From Anoplopoma fimbria (taxonomy: Eukaryota > Chordata > Actinopteri > Perciformes > Anoplopomatidae), in the NCBI RefSeq assembly GCF_027596085.1, contig NC_072469.1, positions 13,919,232 to 13,983,231 on the forward strand: 64,000 nucleotides of DNA. Reading direction: 5' to 3'. Positions 31,901-44,200 of the stretch are shown here, piece by piece; the stretch's first letter is position 1, and every line of letters starts with the position of its first letter. The translations under genes and the position numbers were made by a program. Below the pieces are notes generated by a model, which saw only the letters and a program-made list of their open reading frames with translations, did not search any database and was not told the origin of the DNA.

Positions 31901-34900
31901 TTTGATTTCAGTGGTGGGTTTGTTTCCGACTCGTGATCCAAATTTTGCCAATACCTCACGAGCGTTGCAAAGTCCAAAAGTCAAACTGTATTGAAAAAAG
32001 ATCAATCTAACAAAGTATTCTGCTTCAATTATTTTTTGGCATTAAGCCTTGAAAAAACACAACACTCGCTTGCTGCACATAAAGGGAGGCACGTATTTAC
32101 AACTTATATTAATATGATATAATATATATATTAATATGAATATGATTAATATGTATACCTCTGTCCATCCAATGAAACACTTTTTTATTTTATTTTATTA
32201 GTAATTAAATATGAGAAAAAGAAACCTCAATAGAAGGTTGGTAAAAACAATTGGAGAATGTTTAAACAAATTACATTTGGTACAACCTTAATATTCTGCA
32301 TTGCAAAGTCAGTACATCCTTCTATTGGTGGAGACATTGATATCTGTCTTTTTGATGTATTATCCACTGTTAAAGGTTGTAGCAGATTTTTAGAAGGTCA
32401 ACTATTCCTTTAACTACCTGAGGTGTGTGAAGATGCCCTGCAATAAGCAACAGTTCAGGGAGCAAGTGCAGGAACATTGCTTTTTAAAGATTATGCCTCA
32501 GCAATGAATCACTCTGTGAATCACTGTGTTTTATGTTCTCAGTAAAATCCCTGTGATGTCACTATACTATACTACTTTTACGTTTTAGTCCATGCTCTGT
32601 GATGTATAATGGTAGCAATCAATCTCGTGCATTATTCTGCTTTGCATGCTCCCCTAAAGCAAAGCCAATAGGTCACATCGAGAAAGGTTATGAGGGTCAA
32701 GCTCCCTGGGGCTTTCACGTCAAGCCAACCTATTAACCAGCCTATTATTGTTCATATCAGCCCTTGGCTTTAAGTTATGTTTCGGTTTTGCATGTCTAAT
32801 ACCTCCTGGCCCAGTAGCCCTTTGCATGAGGAAGCATCCCATCATCCCATCATCTGCCTGAAAAGGGCCCCTGAAATAGAGCATCATTGTCTGGGAGTTC
32901 GGGAGAGGCTGAAGTTGTGTGTGTTGCGTTTCCGCTGCTGCCGGGGTGGAGGTCATTAGAGGTCTTCTCCTTGGAAAGAAGGGGTAAAAAGAAAAGAAGA
33001 GGGACAGACATTAGATGAGAAGTAAGAGGGGGGATAGGAGTCAGACTGGGGGCCCGGGAGAGACAGGCCTTTCCTCTAAAGGGATTCATTATGGTAACAC
33101 GATAGCCCTGTCTGGGATAATGGAGCACGGAGGAGAGGAAGAGGCCTTGCGGGCGAGGGCCGAGAGCAGCGTGATGTTGATGCTTTTTTCCTGGACGGAG
33201 GCCCTTCTCCGCAAAAATCCAGCCTCAAATACTCAGTAACAAGAGCTGTGTTGTGGTCCGGAGAAAGCCCCAGAAGCTGTTGTGTCGGGGATGGAGAGTT
33301 TGTACGAATTCAGCTGATGTGGAGGCAGATAGGAGTCCTTGGAAAGCAGTTAATATCTGGATGTTGGAGTGCACTGAAAGCTCCATTGCTACATCAGGAA
33401 AAACATTTGCTTATTTCAGGGCACGGAACACCCAAAATAATTTATTTTTCTTATCATATTTCATTATCCGTCCTCATGCACGAATGTGGAAAGAAAGGCA
33501 ATTCTGTGAAGCTATTTATTCAAAATTGTCTTCGATAAGATTGTGAATCAAGAGCCATATTTTCATCTGGGTTCATTTTCTCAAACATAATGTACGAGCT
33601 GAGTGCAGGGCGTGCCTCCCTCTGCTGTGTTTAGGTAGCAGGCGTGGGGGTAAAGAGGCACGGGCCAGAAGCCTCCACGCTCCAACAGCAGGTTTCAATT
33701 CCCCGCCAGCGAGGCTGGTTAACTTATGCATGCACCAATATGTGAATTTGGCCAGGTTTATTTTCTTTTGATTAAATAGGCATTTGGGGCATGTGCAGCA
33801 GGGCTTGAGCCTCTATAATGCCTTTATTCTCCGGGCCCTTGCCGTAGGGAGCCGGGTTGAGAGAGGAGCCGGAAAGGGAAAGCTGCTGTGAGGGAAGAAG
33901 AGGTCGCCGTCTGTTCCTTCGTCTCCTCTCCTCTATTCCCTCCGACACCTTCCCTCTCTTCTCCATCGTCGTCACACCCATGTCAGAGCTCTGGCATGAA
34001 ATTCCACACATGCCTTTAATTTGGAATGAGGCAGCTCAGGAGTGAAGTTATCTTACCGCTGTGGAATTTTCCACTCTTGCCACAGACGAGAGCCCCGAAG
34101 CAATTAGGCGAAAATAAAAGTGGGGTGTATTATCGGATTGGGAAAGCTGGGGGTGACGGCCATCTGTGACTGAAAGCAAACGCAGCGCTCGCTTCTGTTT
34201 GTCCAGGCCAGTGTTTACCGGAGAGTGTGAGTGAGAGTGGCAGGATGGGGAGATAACGACGTGAAGGTGAGAGGTGACAGCAGGATAAATACCGCAGTCC
34301 TCTCTGGAGTCCGTGCTAAAGGGGCCACAAGCACCGAGGACGAATTGAGAGAGGATGGGTGAAAGAATATTCATCTTAACTCAGACGACCCCTGCTCGTT
34401 ATCTCACTTTCCCCCCTTTCACTCATTCAGAAAATGTTTACCCATTACCCCCCCTCACATGATGAGACGAATTTCAACTGAGTCATGCCTTTTAATAGGC
34501 GTCCCAGCCCCGACTGAATAATGGCCACTGTTACATAAAAATGGGAAAGATAACATTTTATACGTCCCACAAAACAACTCTCTCTATCGTCTCACTCGCC
34601 GTCCTCTGGGAAATCTGCGAACCATGAGTAACCCAATCACTGACTGCGTGATGGATCTGTCAGATTTGTTAGATCCGTAGCTCTGCGTTTGACCGCCTGG
34701 CCTGCTTTTGTGCTCACGTCCTCGGTTTTGGTTTCTGCTCCTTTTGTCTAACAGCTGAGGAAAAAGCTGGGTTATAAAAAGAACAGTGACGGAGGGCCTT
34801 TGAAGTTTTCCACGAGAAAACTGTGAAGAGGAGTGCAGAAACAGTTGGGTCCCTTCTACTTGAATTAGCAATTATGCTAACGCTTTGATATTTTGGATCT

Positions 34901-35640
34901 GGGAGCACGCGTTCAAGCCTCCCTATTCTCTGCGCTGTAATAGAGAGAAAATTTCCCATTCTCCTGAATAATAACCACATTGATGTTCAGAAAAGATCTT
35001 TATTCTAGAGTTCAGAGATGCATGCTGCTCTTTTCTCTCCCAAAAGCTGAGAATAAACCTTCTTTTCAAGCACTAATTGATACAGAATCTAATGAACAAC
35101 TCCGCTCTCTCTCTTTCAGTAATTGGCATTTTGCCAGCTGCACAGCTAAAAAGAGAATTCACTCTCTTTTAACCAGCAACGTATGAAATATAGGCTACGC
35201 TCAGGCCCTGCTCCAGTTACTGCTTGTTCAGGTCATAATCTGAGGAAAGCTCTAAAATGTATTGGATCTGCAAAAGGGATTCCATCCTGACTGATATATA
35301 TTACAACTAGGAAGGGGATCCTCAGGGTGCAGCAGCTCTTTGGCAGTCAGTCATCGTCTCCGTCATCTGTAGTTGGGAAAACGTATGACTGCGCTGCAAT
35401 GAGCTATTATCAGGAAGTGAAGAGAGGACAAATCTGAGGCCTTATTGCAGCAGTTTCAGTTACATGAAACCCACCCCTGCTGTCTGGCCAACTCCTGCTC
35501 TCCACCCTGAGCTGCAAATGAAAACATGGGTGTGTGCCGGAGAAAGAGGAAAGGAAGGAAGAAATAGACGGCTTTATTTTATTTTCATCCGGCTATTAAG
35601 GACATCCAGATTTAAAAAACAAACAAACTGAGAGAGCAAT

Positions 35641-35697
35641 GTGATCACAAGCCAGATATGTGATCACAAGCCAGATATGTGATCACAAGCCAGATAT
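35641..35697 (+). repeat. 19-bp direct repeat, three perfect copies
   Basis: GTGATCACAAGCCAGATAT at 35641-35659, 35660-35678 and 35679-35697, followed by a partial GATCA. Each unit contains the palindrome TGATCA. Confidence 0.97.
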
Positions 35698-37986
35698 GAT
35701 CATGGAGACAGAGTGGGAGATAGAGATCGAAATGACAGTAAGAAAGGAAGAATACAGTAAAGGCAAACCAGTCACCAGAACAATTTTGGAATTGTATACT
35801 TCAGCAAACCATGGAATATGTTTGATGTGGACATTTCTGATCCAAATATACATTTTATAAATATGTTTCGTACATGTTGTAAATATTGTAAAACAATTGA
35901 CCTTCATGAGTAATGTTACGTAACAGGCATAAAAATGTTGTGCAACAAACTTAAAGTCAGCGTTTAGTTTTGGTTTCACATTGGACATGAACAGCAGCCT
36001 CCTGGGTGAAAGTCATGGACTTGTTTGACCCATCCACCACTATTATACAACGTAACTTTCTGAAACATTCCTCGATGAACTAAGTCACTTGCGGTGACCC
36101 AATGCACATCCTAGACATCAAAAGTATCCATTGTTTTCAGAAACATTCAATCTCAACATTTTTTCCCGGCGACTGGACTGGTAAAAGACAGACAGAGAAA
36201 GAGTTGAAAGTAAAGACTAAAGAGTCTTTTCAGTTTATACAGCGGGTTGTCTGGGCTGGCCAGCGGGGGAATGTGTCCTCTCCCTGAACTCAAAAAAACA
36301 AGGAGGTGACACCGCCGTCTGGCTCTCAACAGTCAATATCAAGAACCACATAGGATGTCACAGGAGGAGGAGGTGAGGAGGGAGGAGTGGATGCTCTTAG
36401 TGGGATGGGTAGCGGGTGTGAAACCTGCACTTTTACTTTTCTTGTGAAGTGGTGAAGAGGAGGTTTCATGTTGGGGTCAGACTGGTCGACTTGTGTGTCG
36501 AACACAGACACTTAAATCATCCTTTTGGGAAAATCGGTGAAAAGTATTATCCACAGTAAGAAAGGAAGACCTTTTAGAGAACAAAAACTATGGACCACTG
36601 TTAGCATTAAATCCTTAAAGCAGCTTTACTGGATCAGCCTTGTTGTTACTGGCTGCGTCCTGCTTTGTAAGTCTGTAACATTTTGTGTTTGACCTTGGAG
36701 CTTCATCAGGGTGGTGAGCTGCTCCCTTTTTAGACTTTACAGACAGCAGTACATTTCTTTCATTTGTGTGCTGGATCAGTTATTTTTATGTAACAGGCTC
36801 CCAGCAGTCAGAATACAACGTATTTGTCTTTGACAGCCTGCCGTGATCAAGGCCAGTGCTTTGGCCATACGAGCTCGTCTAACAACATCATTCACTGAAT
36901 CATAAATACAATTTTAATGGCAATTAATCAACATTGTCATTTGAATGGTGGATACGGTGCACATGTTTTGTTTCCCTATATGCAATTATTCTACTTGTAG
37001 TATACAAAACATATGTGAGGACCTTTTAACGTGCTGTACAGTGAACAGTGAAGTTACGTGTTTTAAACCAAAACAATGAGCTTAAATACGCCAATGTAGT
37101 ATTTAGGGGAACCGCAGAGTTGGGTACTAAAGGCTAAACCTTTCACATTTCATAGTCGTTGGATCAATTGTTAATTTTAAACATTAAAGAAGTACTGCTT
37201 TAAATTCAGGGCAATACATTTTTGGGTGAAAATAAGTAAAAGACTAAAACCCTAAGCTTTACACATATATTACATAACATATAGCTTAAGATAATCCTGG
37301 CCTACATTCATATGATATATTACCATTTACCAATACAGCTGACGGACCAAAAGCCATATGACTAGAGTTCTTTAAGATGACATGCCCCACACAGATCTGG
37401 AAAGTCAATTTGTTTAGGTTGCATTCACCATCTTTGGTGTCTAATACCCTTACACATTTCTAAAAATGACAAACCTTTGTGGCCCTACACACAGTTGGCG
37501 TTATCTTTAAAATGTGAGGAGACCAAATTCTTAAACATTCCTGACTTTTAACTGCCATTTCCTCATCACCTTATACTATCTTTAATAGGTAAACCCGCCA
37601 TTTCGAAGAGATACATTTTTGATAAATCACTACTTTTTTATGCATGTTTTATTGAAACTATGTAAACCATAGCGTTTTCCCGCTCATCAGTAAAACAAAA
37701 ACAAAAAATGCTAGCATTTCATATTAGATTAAATCATCATTAAAGTAGGCTACAGTTATTAGAACAATGCGAAAATGAAGGCTCCCTCATGTGGCTCAAA
37801 GTTGTACTGCAAATATAAATGTTACACAACAGACAGGAAGAAATTCTGCAAAGTTATTTGGGGAGCCTAATGAAATCTCCTATTACCCACCTGTGTTACT
37901 GCGACCCAACTGTAAAAGGGTCTATATTAGAGGTGGAGCAGACCCAAGAGAAGTGGCAGGATTTAGTGAAAGCATGGAGTTTGGGG

Positions 37987-38280
37987 ACATTACATTACAT
38001 TACAGTCATTTAGCAGACGCTTTTATCCAAAGCGACTTACAATCAGTAGTATATTACATATCATTCACCCATTCACACACTGATGACAGGCTACCATGCA
38101 AGGTGCCACCATCAGACTCTAACTAACATTCATGCAACATCCAGTCCACACCGATGGCAAGCCTTCGGGAGCAACTTGGGGTAAAGTGTCTTGCCCAAGG
38201 ACACATCGACTGCCGAAGCCGGGTATCGAACCACCGACCCTCTGATTGGAGAACTACCTTGCTCCACTACACCACAGCCG
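37987..38280 (-). mobile_element. Near-complete tRNA-derived teleost SINE (V-SINE/AFC-like)
   Basis: Read on the minus strand it opens with a tRNA-like head, including GGTGTAGTGGAGCAAGG and B box GGTTCGATACC. GGCTTCGGCAGTCGATGTGTCC, CTTGGGCAAGACACTTTACC and CCAAGTTGCTCCCG follow. It ends with the hallmark tail AAGTCGCTTTGGATAAAAGC-GTCTGCTAAATGACTGTAATG. The plus strand shows ACATTACATTACATTACAG at 37987-38005 as the A/T-rich end repeat. The family name is from memory; the tRNA-derived nature is direct. It looks recent compared with the fragments at 595 and 1331. Confidence 0.85.
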
Positions 38281-38708
38281 CAAAAAAGAGAGAGGGGGAC
38301 ACATTTCTTTGGGCGCTCATAAGACTAAAATACCCCAAATCAGAAATGTAGTCTTTAGGCAACCAGGCTCACTGAACCTTAACCGTTCATCTTGCCATGT
38401 GGCATCCATCCAGAATCAGGCTCGTGACCCGTTTCACCGAAGTCGGAGAAGTACTCCGCCGTGAGCGATGAGGAGCGGGCCTTCGTTGTTGTTTTTGGAG
38501 TTGAGCGTTACCCACTGTGAACTTCGCTGGTTCAGTCCAGACTGGGCCTGCTGATCCGTGCTCTGGCTTCCTCACCAGACCCTCAGCACGCCGCTCCGCT
38601 CGCCTGCCTGCTGGGCTTCCTGTGCTGGGGGAAGAGAGTTAGAGCGGGAGGCGGGTGGCAGGCAGCCAGGAGCCAGGAGCATGTGTGAGCAATCTGTGGA
38701 ACCAGAAC

Positions 38709-38838
<130 letters not shown>

Positions 38839-40779
38839 GCTGGGGCTGCTGTGTGTTTGCGAGGGTGGGAAGGGGTTGCCATACCTGCTCTGTGTAATCA
38901 CGACTTAATCATACCTTTCCATGTCACTCTCTGCATTTAGCTGCATGCAGTCCTCCAGTAGACTGCTGGTGATGAGAGGTTTCAGCTGGAGGTTTAGTCT
39001 GCTGCCATCTGAGGTCTGAAACCCGACTCAGTTTATTTTCCTCTTATCTGCGTTGGTCTCCCAGAAATCTCATCTCAATTTTCATGTAGAACACAAAAAT
39101 GTACAAAAGGTGGATTCCTCTCCGGAGGACCTGTTTGTTTGTTTTTCTGATTAGATGCCCGGATTAGTGTAAAGTGTGCTGTTGCGCAAGCACGCAAAAC
39201 AGTGACCCTGATCCCTCAGGGTCTGTCCCCACCACCACAACCACCACCACCCTATGAGGCCTGGAGAGCCTCTGAGCCCTGACCCATGAAAGTGACCGCC
39301 CTGCCCTCTTAGATTAACCCTTAACCTCTACCTTCACTACTACCTGACCTTCATCCAACCCCCACAGAGACACAACAGAGCCCCATTCACATGATAGACT
39401 TCCTGGCTGCTCGTTAGATGGATGGACACACAGGGCGGTGTGGGCGCTAGTTCGGGCTAGACCAAACATTGCACTTCAGATTGCTACCCTGAGACACACT
39501 TTACAGTTTACTCCAGCGTGCACGAGCTGCAGCGTTTGAGAGATCACTCCGCACTGTTTGTCCCAGAGCAATTTATTAGTATAATTTCCTCTCCACCTCT
39601 GGGACAACATACTCCCTTCGTTTCATAACTAAGCAGAGCCGTGGATCACAGCTGATCCACTTTCCCCCCAAATAAGGAGCACCAATAGGGCCTGTTGGGA
39701 ACCGGTGCGTTGTTTACGGAAATGCTTCTTGCATCACGTGGGCGCTTGCTGTAGCGTAAGGTTGCCAGCTCGGACTTGGCACTTAGTTTGAACTCCTTAA
39801 GTCAGTCTGTGTGTGAGCATTATGTGGAAGTGTATTCGAAGAAAGCTGCATCAGCGCAAAACAACACGCTCCCTCCTCCGACCTACATGGTAGCCTATTA
39901 AACCGACATGACAAATGGAATGTCTTCGCTCTGCAAACAAATCAGCATGTGGGTGTAAACTTAAAGGCTCATGCTATAATTATGATGGATGCCTTTTATC
40001 ACTGTACTACTTCAGCTTGGCTGTCAGTGTAGCGCTCAAAGGAAAAAATCTGCTTATTGATGGAATCAAGCCGTCTTGAAGTCTTGTATTTATAGTGTGT
40101 TAGTTATCAGGTTTGTTTTGGAGTGCTATCACAATCGGTCTTCCCATGCTGTTATCTCTTGGAATGTGGGTCGCCACTGGCTGGGTTCCCACAGAGACGG
40201 GAGTTTGGCTGTGTCTCCCACCAGAGACGCTGTCCAGGGCGAGCTGGGATGCTGCAGATATCACAGCTTCTTGGAAATCAAGAAGTGGCATTGACGTCTT
40301 GATGCAGAGACCGACTCCAGCGAGAGTGTGAGGTAAAGACGGGGGAGGGAGAGAGGACTCACTGCAGAAAGGAATGAACAGTGTTTGATATATTGAATTG
40401 CATTGAGAAAAATTCCACCTTCAGTAACGTCAATTTGTGTTGAAAAAAAAATCAATCAATTAAATAATAATTCTCCAGGATTTTTCTATATTCAATTAAT
40501 TCAACTGTTCAAATAGAAATATTGGTAAATTATATATTTTTATTTTGAAGCAGTAGTGCATAATTACCCTGCTTATCGAACTGCTAGTATTTTCCCATTT
40601 GCCAGGAATAAAAAATATATTTTCTCCGAAAAAGCTGAAACCGATGAGCCTACTATTAGAGTTACTTTGGTATTATCTTATTATGGTATCAGCCTTAACA
40701 ACTGTATGTGTATCTGCATTAATTCATTTATTGGCCATTTAGGAGCAGTGGAACAAACTAAATTCCTACAACACTGACA

Positions 40780-41275
40780 TATTATCGTAAAGTTGTAATG
40801 GCAAACTTGTTAGCAAACGGTTGCCTATCTACCGTACACATCTAGCAGTCACAGAGAAACATTAGCATTCATTTGGAGCTGATTTTCTGGCCACCTGGTG
40901 AATTTAAGTCCTGTGTTCACTCTCCTTTTTGCTCTATTTTTAGTCTCTACCTAGTCTTGAGGGAAATATGTAGCTCCTAAGCTGCTAAATGCTCCACTGT
41001 ATTCAAAAGATATAGTCTCTAACTAAGTCCGTCTGCTGTTTGATGCCAGGCAGGTAGCACATTGTGAACACTTTCTGGCTTTGGCTAGAAACCGGGTTGA
41101 TTATAGCAAAGAGACTGAACCAAAACACTTAAGTTGCGGGCCGTAAAACAACAAGCTGAGAGACGTTAAAAACTTCTGTACAGCTGACAGGAACTGAAGT
41201 TGTGTGATATTTCCCTGTGGGTCCATCCCTATGAGTGGCATTCTTTTCTAAAATATTGAGTAGTGCAGGTTTAAA
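40780..41275 (+). repeat. Dispersed teleost repeat
   Basis: GTTAGCAAACGGTTGCCTAT, then CTAGCAGTCACAGAGAAACA, TTAGCATTCATTTGGAG...CTAAGCTGCTAAATGCTCCAC matches, from memory, a non-coding repeat common in percomorphs. A shorter similar piece is at about 31090-31150. Class and exact ends are not known. Confidence 0.5.
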
Positions 41276-44200
41276 TTGTAAAATGTAAATTGCTCAGGTT
41301 GCTAAAATCCCCAAACTCATGGTGTGAGGGGATTGCTTTTCCAGGTGAAAGCTGGGATTCTTACTCAAAGCAACATGTGCATTGCATTCTGGTTTACTGA
41401 AGCCACAGCTGGTTGAGAAACTGGGATCTCTGCCTCTACAACAGTTGTGCCACTTACCAAATACTAAACTTTTGTGTTAAACAGTGACTCAACAAAGAAG
41501 ATCTTCGTCTGTGATTGATCTATATCCGGCTAGTGGGAATAAAACCAAAAAACTGAAAGGGCCCAAACATAATATTACATCACCAACAGCCGTTTGTTAT
41601 AGCACCTGTGTTTAATGGTCCTTTTTTTCTTTTAATCTACTTGTTAACCTGCAGGTGTCCAAGCATTCGTCACTGCCCCACATAAACACAGCAAATTCAT
41701 TCTCCAGGAAGCAGCATTATCACAAAATCTTCCTCTACCATTAAACCACTTGGATCAATATTTTCATAGTTATCTTTTACCTTGTCCCGTTTCCACAGAC
41801 ATCAGCGAGGGCTGATGCGGCCGGACGGTAAAACCCTGTATTACCCACTAACCAGGAGAGGGTGAGGAGGCGGTAGAAAATGACCACTAAATGGGCCCTC
41901 CAATGGGCCTCGCTGCGTAGGTGGTCCTCCCCCCGCCTCAGATTTTTATGGCGCAGTCTAGTCAGTGCTATTGGGTCTTTCTTGGATAGCAAAAGGGGCA
42001 AGTAGAAGTGGAATGCTGTTAATGTATTGCACGTGGGGAAGCACCCTAATGTGTACGGAGGTCTATTGTTCTGTTAAACAATGATGGCACTAGTGCCTAC
42101 TGTAAAGCAGGCATTGATACAGGGCCAGCTGTCGTTGGATGACTTGGACATTTAGAAAAACCTAGAAAAAAAAGTGGATGACAATAATAAATAAGTGCAG
42201 GCAGTTTGTGAAGCTGTTTTAATTATCAGCTACATTCTACATTCTCCCATCTCCCCTTGGCTACAGCGCAGAGGCTCCATGGCCGCCTCGTGCCCCCGAC
42301 TCCCACCACTGTCCCTGAGCTGCAGCTGGACTGCAGATTACTGCTGTTTACAGAGGGAGAGGGAGGTGGAGGTGGCTGGTTGGATAGTTGGTTGCTGGCT
42401 TCAGATCACAGGTTGTGTGCATACAAACCTCAGTGCAAAACAGGCCGCGCCAGGCAGACCCAGATCTGCCCTGCAACAAGACCGGGCCCTCAACCCACAC
42501 TGCTCCATTGGTGTTCTCACCAGCACACGTCACATTCGTGATGATTTTGATTATTTTTTTTGTATCTGTGATACCCATCATATGTATTGTATGGGAAAGC
42601 CATGATTTGTTGCTTGTTTCCTATTCATGTGCACCATCATCTGTACTACTGTATCCAGACTAACCTCACCCCACCTTGATGTCATGGTGCATTGTCACAC
42701 CCTGGAGCAGTGTTGTACCACATTATCCCCCTCTTCCCAGGCATGCCTATATGTGCTGGGGCTAGACCAGACATGCCTCTGACAAATGCAAGACAGGGGG
42801 GCCAATCAGAGATGTTTTTGTTATTTTTAGACAAAAGAGATTACACCTAAAGAGTTGGGGAAATTATTTTCTCGTGCAATGGAAGTCATTGATACAGCTG
42901 ATACAAAGGCACCACATTGTGCACAACCTCTTCTACTATTATGTCCCTCCACCATGGTACATTATGTAATCAGGGTGTGTGTCTGCTGAAAAACAATACA
43001 TGTTAGGAACCACTACAGTACACGTTCCCCCTATGGAGCAGATTGACGGAGCACCTAGATGCATACATTTGCATGCTAATGAAAGCACCATATCCCTTTA
43101 AGATCCATTTATATTAATAGCAGTCATGTGAAGTGGGTGGACTCTGACATCTGTGCTAATTATTGCTTTCATTTGCTGAATTAATGACCTCTGGTTCTAC
43201 AGGTTGTGCTTAGTACGTCACGGTGATTAGAACGAGGACGGCGGGCAACTCAAGTGCCTCTACACTATCTTGTTGAGCTGAATAGGCATATTTTAACACA
43301 AATGTCTTGCCTCCCAATTAATTTGTGCATAGATTATACTGTACGTGCACCTTTTTCAGAAGCTGAAAAATAAGGACTGTTAGGGCAGCATTGATTTGCT
43401 TCAGCTACATCTGTATTCAGCAGCCTCGGTCCTATGGCTCAGAGTAAACTCTGGAAGAATGACTCAGGGCTGATGCACTGTGTTTGACCCCTGCTCGCTG
43501 CTTCCAGTCAGCTCCGATGGACTTGCGATGAACTGGGCAATTGCTGATAATGTTCATAAATGAGTTGTTGGAAGTCAGTGGAACATGCTGAGCGATGTGT
43601 GCATATGCAGCTGCGTCTTAGGAGGTCTACACAATGGTTGATTGGTAGCAGACCTAATCGGGCGGGGCGCACAGCACAATGGAGCATCCAGATTTAGTCC
43701 CCGAGCTTCCCGCTGTCCCCCCGGCACGTTGTTTACTCGTACACAATCTGCTGGAGAGGAGCAGTCAGCCAGACGCATGAATCGTAAATCCGACGCAGAT
43801 GACACCCTCCCCATCTCCGTCCAGCACTGCGCTGTGCAAAAAAATGACGGGCCATGGACGGGCCTTTGAGAGTTGCGGGCTGAGCCTTTAACTTCAACCA
43901 CGCCGCAGACCTCCAGCGTTGCACAGAACAGCGTGGAGGGAGCTTAGATTCCACTCAGGATCAACATGCTGAACAGCAACAAACACTTTTAGTCCTCTTG
44001 GCTCAACTTCTGCGCTCAGTCTTTACCTCTCAAGAGCGCTTGCATTGGAGCTCAGTAAAAAAGAAAAGGCGAGTGTTTTTTTGTTTTGATACACTCAGGA
44101 CATACTTCTCCCACTGCCCCGTGCTCCACCTCCCCATTTCTTCCTGCTTATTTATTTGTCTTCAATTGTTCTCTCTCCTTGGTTCAGTTTCTCTAAAATA

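Larger units (their letters stand above)
28801..37986. other. Intergenic, no gene seen; several regulatory-looking stretches
   Basis: No coding exon is supportable. A (TTA)n tract lies at 28958-28997. 30180-30650, 32640-33400, 33550-34400 and 35030-35200 are low-repeat and contain TTTAAT/TAATTA and GATA-type words. 31060-31190 and 29160-29420 look like old TTAGC-rich repeats. A 19-bp triplicated repeat is at 35641-35697. Confidence 0.45.

Noticed and set aside
32850..33128. 92-codon minus-strand frame in the desert
   Set aside because: No recognisable protein, several overlapping frames of similar length, and no splice signals in agreement.
35641..35697. CRISPR-like repeat
   Set aside because: The three 19-bp units are contiguous without spacers, and the host is a vertebrate.
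42195..42605. 136-codon open frame on plus
   Set aside because: Composition is irregular, no domain or family is recognised, no splice or promoter context is visible, and other frames across it are open too.
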